Shown here in pieces: positions 58,689 to 64,000 of a stretch of 64,000 nucleotides of DNA. How positions within the stretch are numbered: the stretch's first letter is position 1; every line of letters starts with the position of its first letter. The notes beneath the pieces are model-generated. The model was not told the origin of the DNA, searched no databases, and saw only the letters and a program-made list of their open reading frames with translations. The stretch covers positions 3,224,001-3,288,000 of the forward strand of contig OZ244817.1 of NCBI GenBank assembly GCA_965220305.1, in the 5' to 3' direction. Origin of the DNA: G965220305 sp965220305. Its GTDB lineage: Bacteria; Chloroflexota; Dehalococcoidia; Lucifugimonadales; UBA3495. Position numbers and translations under genes: made by a program.

Positions 58689-59987
58689 TTGGATGAACCT
58701 GGCGAAATAAGCGTAGGGCTCATGGGCCTGGGAGTTGTGGGCGGCGGTGTCGCGTCGGCCCTGCTCCAGCAGTCCGAAGAACTGTCCCACAAAATTGACC
58801 GCGCCGTTAAACTCAAAAAAGTTCTGGTGCGGGACGCCGGCAAGCCCCGCGACTCAATTGTCCCCAGTGACCTTCTTACTACCAACCCGGAGGAACTGCT
58901 GGGCGACCCTTCCATTCAGGTGGTAGTTGAAGTTATTGGAGGCACTTACCCCGCCGCAGACTACCTGCGTCAGGCCTTGGCCGCGGGCAAGCATGTGGTC
59001 ACGGCGAACAAAGAGGTAATGGCAAAACACGGGCCAGAGCTTTTGTCCCTAGCCCAGCAGAACCAGGTTAACTTGCTCTTCGAGGCCAGCGTCGGCGGTG
59101 GGATACCCATCGTCGGCTGCTTGATGGGCCAACTGCTGGCCAACGATGTTCACTCCATTCGCAGCATCATCAACGGTACCACCAACTACATCCTCACCCG
59201 GATGGCCTACCACCACACCGACTTCCACCAGGCCTTGGCCGAGGCTCAGGAGCAGGGCTACGCCGAGGCTGACCCCACCAACGATGTCGAAGGCATCGAC
59301 GCCGTTTACAAGCTATCTATCCTGGCTTCCTTGGCCTTCCACTTCCGGGTATCGCCGGAGGACATCTACCGGGAAGGCATCTCCAACCTGAAGGCCCAGG
59401 ACTTCCGCTACGCCCAGGAGTTGGGTTACGCCATAAAATCTCTGGCCATCGCCACTCTGGAACAGGGCAATATCCAGGCGCGGGTATACCCGGCCTTGGT
59501 GCCCCAGGACCACATGCTGGCCAAGGTTGACGGGGTGTATAATGCGGTGGAAGTGAACGGCCATTTGTGCGGCCAGGTGCTTTTCCACGGTCGCGGCGCC
59601 GGTAGGGAACCCACCACCAGCGCCGTAGTGGGCGACCTGTTGGAGCTGGTCCGGCGGCTGGACGGAAAAGGCCCGCGTGGTCCGGCGGCGGCAACGGCGC
59701 GACCCTGGCGTATCCGGTCGATTGATGACCTGGAAAGCCGGTACTATATCCGGCTAAACGTGGCCGACCGACCGGGCGTGCTGGCCCAGATAGCCCGCAT
59801 CCTGGGAGACGGCAACATCAGCCTGGCGTCGGTGTTGCAGACCGACGCTAATCCCCAGGAGCAAACTGCGGAAATAGTAATTACCACGCATCCGGCCTGC
59901 GAAGCGCCGCTGCAGAAAGCCCTGGCGCTGGTGGCGGACCTGGAAGTGGTCAGAGAGGTAGGAAACCTGCTGCGCATCGAAGAGTAG
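58689..59987 (+). CDS. hom: Homoserine dehydrogenase with ACT domain
   Basis: NAD(P)H-dependent reduction of aspartate semialdehyde to homoserine. 432 aa from TTG 58689, 7 bases after the isomerase gene. Marks: SVGLMGLGVVGGGVASALL (cofactor loop), VVTANKEVMAKHG, the catalytic region SVGGGIPIVGCL, IINGTTNYILTRM and GYAEADPTNDVEGIDAVYK. A C-terminal ACT domain (about 350-432, YYIRLNVADRPGVLAQIARI) probably gives feedback control by threonine. Confidence 0.96.
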   Translation: MDEPGEISVGLMGLGVVGGGVASALLQQSEELSHKIDRAVKLKKVLVRDAGKPRDSIVPSDLLTTNPEELLGDPSIQVVVEVIGGTYPAADYLRQALAAGKHVVTANKEVMAKHGPELLSLAQQNQVNLLFEASVGGGIPIVGCLMGQLLANDVHSIRSIINGTTNYILTRMAYHHTDFHQALAEAQEQGYAEADPTNDVEGIDAVYKLSILASLAFHFRVSPEDIYREGISNLKAQDFRYAQELGYAIKSLAIATLEQGNIQARVYPALVPQDHMLAKVDGVYNAVEVNGHLCGQVLFHGRGAGREPTTSAVVGDLLELVRRLDGKGPRGPAAATARPWRIRSIDDLESRYYIRLNVADRPGVLAQIARILGDGNISLASVLQTDANPQEQTAEIVITTHPACEAPLQKALALVADLEVVREVGNLLRIEE

Positions 59988-60116
59988 GCGCAGTGGGAGC
60001 AAGGCCCGGAGGGACACCCTACTATTTGCCACTCTCTAGGCAGCCGGGGACTGCATTTCATCCAAGGGCCAGTCAGGAAATGAAACCAGGGGAAATGAGG
60101 AACTGAAGATCGCAAC

Positions 60117-61178
60117 ATGGGCATAGGCGTACTGCATAAATACAGAGAGTTCCTGCCGATAACGGAACTTACTCCTATGCTCTCTTTGGGAGAAGGCGAC
60201 ACTCCCTTGGTCAAGTCCAACCGCCTGGGCCTGGAACTGGGCTGCCCGGAGCTTTACTTCAAGCTGGAGGGGTGCAACCCCACCGGGTCCTTCAAAGACC
60301 GGGGAATGGTCGTAGCAATCGCCAAGGCCCTGGAGGAGGGCAGCATCGCTGTCATGTGCGCCTCCACCGGCAATACCAGCGCCTCCGCTGCGGCCTATGG
60401 GGCCTACTGCAACCTGCCCGCCCTGGTCCTGATTCCCAAGGGCGACGTGGCGCTGGGGAAAGTGGCCCAAGCCATGGCTTACGGGTCAAGAATCCTAATG
60501 GTGGAAGGCAACTTTGACGCCGCATTGAAGCTGGCCCGGGACTTCACCGCCAGGCACCCCATCACCCTGGTCAATTCGGTCAATCCCCACCGGCTGGAAG
60601 GGCAGAAGACCGCCGCCTTTGAGGTTGCCGATGTCTTGGGGGATGCCCCCGACTACCTGTTTATCCCGGTGGGCAATGCCGGGAATATCACGGCCTACTG
60701 GCGGGGGTTCAAGGAGTATCAGCAACTGGGCCGGACCACGCGCCTGCCCCGCATGATGGGGTTCCAGGCCGAGGGCGCAGCGCCCATAGTGCGGGGTGTG
60801 CCCATCGCCAACCCCCAGACCATCGCTTCCGCCATTCGCATCGGCAACCCGGCCAGTTGGCAGTCGGCGTTGGAGGCCCGCAATGAGTCCCAGGGCACCA
60901 TAGATATGGTCAGCGATGCCGAAATTCTGGATGCCTACCGGCTCCTGGCTGCCAAAGAGGGTATTTTCGGTGAACCGGCGTCGGCAGCCTCGGTTGCCGG
61001 ACTAATCAAAAAGGTCAACCAGGGGTTGAATCTCGCCCAGCAACGTGTAGTATGTATCATAACGGGTACGGGCCTCAAGGACCCGGACCTGGCCATCAGC
61101 AGCATCACCGCTCAAACCATTGAAATCGAGGCCACCATCGAAGCGGTCGAGGCAGTGGCCCTGGCAACGGCCCCCTAA
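60117..61178 (+). CDS. thrC: Threonine synthase
   Basis: PLP enzyme making threonine from O-phosphohomoserine. 353 aa. Marks: TPMLSLGEGDTPLVKSNRLG, PLP Lys in GCNPTGSFKDRGMVVA, CASTGNTSASAAAYGAYC, YLFIPVGNAGNITAYW. It lacks the N-terminal zinc ribbon of the paralogue at 45498-46787, and its place next to hom makes it the likely genuine threonine synthase. No homoserine kinase gene is seen in the window. Confidence 0.93.
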   Translation: MGIGVLHKYREFLPITELTPMLSLGEGDTPLVKSNRLGLELGCPELYFKLEGCNPTGSFKDRGMVVAIAKALEEGSIAVMCASTGNTSASAAAYGAYCNLPALVLIPKGDVALGKVAQAMAYGSRILMVEGNFDAALKLARDFTARHPITLVNSVNPHRLEGQKTAAFEVADVLGDAPDYLFIPVGNAGNITAYWRGFKEYQQLGRTTRLPRMMGFQAEGAAPIVRGVPIANPQTIASAIRIGNPASWQSALEARNESQGTIDMVSDAEILDAYRLLAAKEGIFGEPASAASVAGLIKKVNQGLNLAQQRVVCIITGTGLKDPDLAISSITAQTIEIEATIEAVEAVALATAP

Positions 61179-61208
61179 GTCTCGGGGGCGCTGACCCCGG
61201 GATGGCCT

Positions 61209-61802
61209 ATGCCTCTAGCAAGCGACAGGAGAACGCGACCCATCATCCAGCAGCATCGTATAACGCAAGCGGTTACGGACATTCTGGAAGCTATCGGTGA
61301 AGATTCCAACCGTGAGGGACTGCGGGATACTCCCCAGCGGGTTGCCCGCATGTATGAGGAGCTATTTTCCGGCATCGGGTTGGACCCGGTAGACGCTATC
61401 GACGCCGTTTTTTACGAAGAACATCATGACCCGGTGGTCCTGCGGGACGTCTCCTTCTTCTCCCTGTGCGAACACCACTTGCTCCCCTTTTTCGGCCTGG
61501 CCCACGTGGCCTACATCCCCAATGGGAAGATCGCCGGTATCAGCAAGCTAGCCCGGGCCCTGGAGGTGGCCGCCCGCCGCCCCCAGGTGCAGGAGCGGCT
61601 TACCAGCCAGGTGGCAGAGGCGGTCTACACCGCCCTGGGTCCCAAGGGAGTGGCCGTGTCAATAGAGGCTGAACACCTGTGCGTCTCCATGCGGGGTGTG
61701 CGGAAACCGGGCAGCCGCGTTGTCACCACGGCAACCCGCGGAAGTTTTGAGAACTGCGAATTGGGTCGGGAAGCGCTCCTGGACCTGCTGCGGGAAAGGT
61801 AG
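61209..61802 (+). CDS. folE: GTP cyclohydrolase I
   Basis: First step of folate (and queuosine precursor) synthesis from GTP. 197 aa. Marks: GEDSNREGLRDTPQRVARMY, zinc/active-site SLCEHHLLPFFGLAHVAYIP, KIAGISKLARALEVAARRPQ, VQERLTSQVAEAV and the second zinc Cys in EAEHLCVSMRGVRKPG. It can supply both folate (folD, glyA) and the queuosine branch (queA, tgt). Confidence 0.97.
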   Translation: MPLASDRRTRPIIQQHRITQAVTDILEAIGEDSNREGLRDTPQRVARMYEELFSGIGLDPVDAIDAVFYEEHHDPVVLRDVSFFSLCEHHLLPFFGLAHVAYIPNGKIAGISKLARALEVAARRPQVQERLTSQVAEAVYTALGPKGVAVSIEAEHLCVSMRGVRKPGSRVVTTATRGSFENCELGREALLDLLRER

Positions 61803-61803
61803 A

Positions 61804-62784
61804 ATGATGGCAGCTACTCCCCTCCGGTCTTTCCAGGACATTCAAGCGGAATGGGAAGGACTGCTATCCCTCTCTTCGGTCAACACCCTCTTCCTGACAC
61901 CCCAGTGGCAGGAGGTATGGTGGGATACCTTCGGCAATGGCCGGGGGATGGCGAGCTTCTATATCCGACAACCCGAGGGCATAACGGGAATTGCCTCTTT
62001 GTCCCGCCAGGACCACACCATGTCCCTGATGGGCAACACCGAGACCTTCGACTACAATGACATAATGGTGCGGCCCGGTTACGAGTCCGACTTCTTTGAA
62101 GCCCTGCTCCGCTGCCTGGAAGACGAAGGCTGCGACACCCTGGAGTTGTACTCCTTGGTGGAGAGTTCTCCGACTCTGCGGCACCTGCCGGAACTGGCCC
62201 GGCAGCGGGGATACGACGTGGATGTTTCCGAGGAGGATGTGACTCCCGGCTTGGAGTTGCCCGATAGCTGGGACCAGTACCTTGCTGGCTTAACCAAGAA
62301 GAACCGGCATGAGTTGCGGCGTAAGTTTCGTCGCCTGGAAGCGGTGGGCAACTGGAGCTGGTACCACGTAAGCGATGCCGATGAGGTCGCCCTTCGCATG
62401 GACGACTTCTTCAAGCTAATGGCCCAGAGCGATCCGGAAAAGGCCCAGTACATGACCTCCCAGCGGGAGCAGTTCTTCCGGAGCGTCACTCGCCGCACCG
62501 CAGACCTGGGCTTGCTGAAGCTGTTCTTCCTGGAAATGGACGGTCAGCCGGTAGCTACCAGCCTGTGTTTCGACTACGACGCTTCGCGTCTGCTTTACAA
62601 CAGCGGGTACAACCCGGACTTCAGCTACTACAGTGTGGGGCTGCTGCTCAATGCTCTGTGTTTAAGAGACGCTATCGAGAGGGGCGCCCACTACTTTGAT
62701 TTCCTGCGAGGCCCTGAACCGTACAAGTACCACTTGGGCGGACAGGACCATATCCTGTACCAGATGGTAGTAAGACGAAGTTGA
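61804..62784 (+). CDS. FemAB/CelD-like GNAT-fold acetyltransferase
   Basis: 326 aa from ATG 61804, one base after the folE stop. The C-terminal GNAT-like half (Acetyltransf_6) shows WDQYLAGLTKKNRHELRRKFR, LKLFFLEMDGQPVATSLCFDY, YNSGYNPDFSYYSVGLLLNA and FLRGPEPYKYHLGG. Such proteins transfer acyl or aminoacyl groups in envelope or glycan synthesis. It overlaps the glycosyltransferase start (TTGA), so the two probably act together, perhaps in glycolipid or glycan assembly. Confidence 0.82.
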   Translation: MMAATPLRSFQDIQAEWEGLLSLSSVNTLFLTPQWQEVWWDTFGNGRGMASFYIRQPEGITGIASLSRQDHTMSLMGNTETFDYNDIMVRPGYESDFFEALLRCLEDEGCDTLELYSLVESSPTLRHLPELARQRGYDVDVSEEDVTPGLELPDSWDQYLAGLTKKNRHELRRKFRRLEAVGNWSWYHVSDADEVALRMDDFFKLMAQSDPEKAQYMTSQREQFFRSVTRRTADLGLLKLFFLEMDGQPVATSLCFDYDASRLLYNSGYNPDFSYYSVGLLLNALCLRDAIERGAHYFDFLRGPEPYKYHLGGQDHILYQMVVRRS

Positions 62785-63992
62785 GCATTAACAGGGTGGC
62801 GGTCATCTGCTTCCACGCTTGTCCCCTGGCGGCTCCTGGACAGGGTAAATCGGGGGGGATGAACGTATATGTTCGTCAATTGTCCCTGGCTATGGCTCGG
62901 CTGGGCATTGAGGTGGATATTTTCACCCGGGACCATCCCGAAGCCAGCGCCCAAATCGAGCAGGTCTCGCCCAATGCCCGGGTGGTCCACCTTCCGGGTG
63001 GGGATCCCCAGGCCCCCATGGAGGAGCTGTTCAACCATTTGCCCCGGTTCTTGGAGGCTGTCCGGGAATTTCAAGAGTCGCATGGTCTCACCTACCAGGC
63101 GGTACACTCCCACTATTGGTTGTCCGGTTGGGTTGGGCAGTCCTTGGCCCAGCGGTGGAACGCCCCTCACTTGGTGACCTTCCATACCTTGGCCTTAATT
63201 AAGATGCAGTCCCGGGCCGGGGAGCGGGAGCCCGCCCGCCGGCAGCAGGTGGAAAGGGAGGTGATGGCTTCAGCCGATGGAATCATCGCCTTCAGTCCCC
63301 ACGAGCGCGATGCAATGGTACGACTCTACGGGGCCGACGCCCGGCGCATTACCCTGGTTCCCTGCGGGGTGGACCTGTCCATGTTTAAGCCCTGGGACCA
63401 GCAGGAAGCCCGTGAGCGGTTGGGCCTAAACGGCGATAAAGTTTTGTTGTACGTTGGCCGCATCGAATCGCTGAAGGGGTTGGACCTGTTGCTCCACGCC
63501 GCGGCTCACCTGGACACTTGCGAAGAGGTGAAGGTGTTGGTGGTGGGCGGAGACGATGGCAAGGAACGTGAAATCGACCGGCTGCGCAGCTTGGCCCAAG
63601 AGTTAAACGTGGGTGATACCTTCGACTTTGTTGGCCGGGTGGACCAGGACCAGCTTCCCCTGTATTACAGCGCCGCCGATGTCTGTGTGGTGCCCTCCTA
63701 CTACGAAAGTTTTGGCCTGGCTGCCTTGGAGTCCATGGCCTGCGGGACGCCGGTGGTGGCTTCCCGGGTGGGCGGCCTCTCCACTATTGTGCAGCATGGC
63801 CGCACCGGCTACCTCAAGTCGTGGCGATGCCCCGAGGCCTTTGCCAATTCCTTGGAAATGATAATGTCCAACCGGGGGCTGCAGGACAGCATGGGACTGG
63901 CGGCCCGCCGCCGCGCCGAGGGCATGGGATGGGACCAAGTGGCCGGCCAGGTAGTCGGGTTGTACGAGTCCCTGGTGGAGTCGAAAGGCTAG
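62781..63992 (+). CDS. GT4-family glycosyltransferase (MshA / sucrose-phosphate-synthase-like)
   Basis: 403 aa from TTG 62781, overlapping the preceding stop. GT-B fold: N-terminal GKSGGMNVYVRQLSLAMARL, AVHSHYWLSGWVGQSLAQ, VTFHTLALIKM and IAFSPHERDAMVRLYG. The donor half has VPCGVDLSMFKPW, VGRIESLKGLDLLLHAA and the E-x7-E region YESFGLAALESMACGTPVVA. The N-terminal pattern matches MshA-like and sucrose-phosphate-synthase-like enzymes; the acceptor is unknown. The stop is near the right edge of the window. Confidence 0.9.
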   Translation: MSINRVAVICFHACPLAAPGQGKSGGMNVYVRQLSLAMARLGIEVDIFTRDHPEASAQIEQVSPNARVVHLPGGDPQAPMEELFNHLPRFLEAVREFQESHGLTYQAVHSHYWLSGWVGQSLAQRWNAPHLVTFHTLALIKMQSRAGEREPARRQQVEREVMASADGIIAFSPHERDAMVRLYGADARRITLVPCGVDLSMFKPWDQQEARERLGLNGDKVLLYVGRIESLKGLDLLLHAAAHLDTCEEVKVLVVGGDDGKEREIDRLRSLAQELNVGDTFDFVGRVDQDQLPLYYSAADVCVVPSYYESFGLAALESMACGTPVVASRVGGLSTIVQHGRTGYLKSWRCPEAFANSLEMIMSNRGLQDSMGLAARRRAEGMGWDQVAGQVVGLYESLVESKG

Positions 63993-64000
63993 CATCTTCG

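Noticed and set aside
61804..63992. Mycothiol synthesis pair (MshD + MshA)
   Set aside because: The glycosyltransferase has an MshA-like N-terminus, but the adjacent GNAT-fold protein is of the FemAB/CelD kind, not MshD, and no MshB or MshC is present.
1..64000. CRISPR arrays, insertion sequences, prophage genes, toxin-antitoxin pairs
   Set aside because: No regularly spaced repeats, transposase or integrase motifs, or phage structural proteins were seen on either strand. The Fic gene has no separate antitoxin partner and carries its own inhibitory helix.

Overview
The window is a GC-rich (by eye about 60%), densely packed bacterial chromosome segment. It has about 60 protein genes on both strands and no rRNA, tRNA, CRISPR array, insertion sequence or prophage that I can see. 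Gene content and protein forms point to Chloroflexota, most likely Dehalococcoidia/SAR202-like: a very short EF-Ts, acidic or basic tails on S2, S6 and S18, a threonine synthase-NIL-ubiquitin-like cassette, and many isolated acyl-CoA/MaoC/VOC enzymes. This placement is inference; there is no 16S gene to test it.

Left part (1-9000): the end of a peptide ABC importer (two ATPases), then ispG, an acyl-CoA-dehydrogenase-fold protein and proS on the + strand. Two small unknown genes (one DUF3467-like) and an isovaleryl-CoA dehydrogenase-like gene follow on the - strand. 9043-15871 is the conserved block rpsB-tsf-pyrH-frr-uppS-cdsA-dxr-rseP on the - strand, covering translation, UMP synthesis, isoprenoid, undecaprenyl and phospholipid synthesis and membrane proteolysis. 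16339-28850 carries pgpA, a zincin, nfo, an alcohol dehydrogenase, secF/secD, a CCA/poly(A) polymerase, def, priA, rplS and an extracytoplasmic lipoprotein peroxiredoxin.

Middle part (29000-48600): a large secreted subtilisin, a cobalamin-type binding protein, a pentapeptide-repeat/K+ channel fusion, folD, queA, VOC proteins, aroK and aroB separated by a Fic gene of different composition, a TauE/SafE permease preceded by tiny membrane ORFs, tgt, the ThrC-like/NIL/CysO-like sulfur cassette, and a CPA2 antiporter. Right part (48900-64000): paired MaoC hot-dog proteins, a SelW-like gene, a pentapeptide protein, DUF393, a BioD/DRTGG protein, glyA, the rpsF-ssb-rpsR block, a PpiC-like foldase, hom-thrC, folE, a FemAB/GNAT-like protein and a GT4 glycosyltransferase.

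The most interesting result is two genes that ordinary gene calling breaks, because each contains an in-frame UGA that is best read as selenocysteine. One is a lipoprotein peroxiredoxin with a UxxC centre (27498-28436, UGA at 27831-27833). The other is a SelW/Rdx-type protein with a CxxU centre (49993-50292, UGA at 50047-50049). Both UGAs are followed at the expected distance by a hairpin whose apex carries the same five bases, CGUGG, as expected of a bacterial SECIS recognised by one SelB. The second point of interest is the sulfur cassette at 44890-46787: a second threonine-synthase-like PLP enzyme sits with a NIL protein and a CysO-like sulfur carrier, while the conventional thrC lies with hom at 58689-61178.
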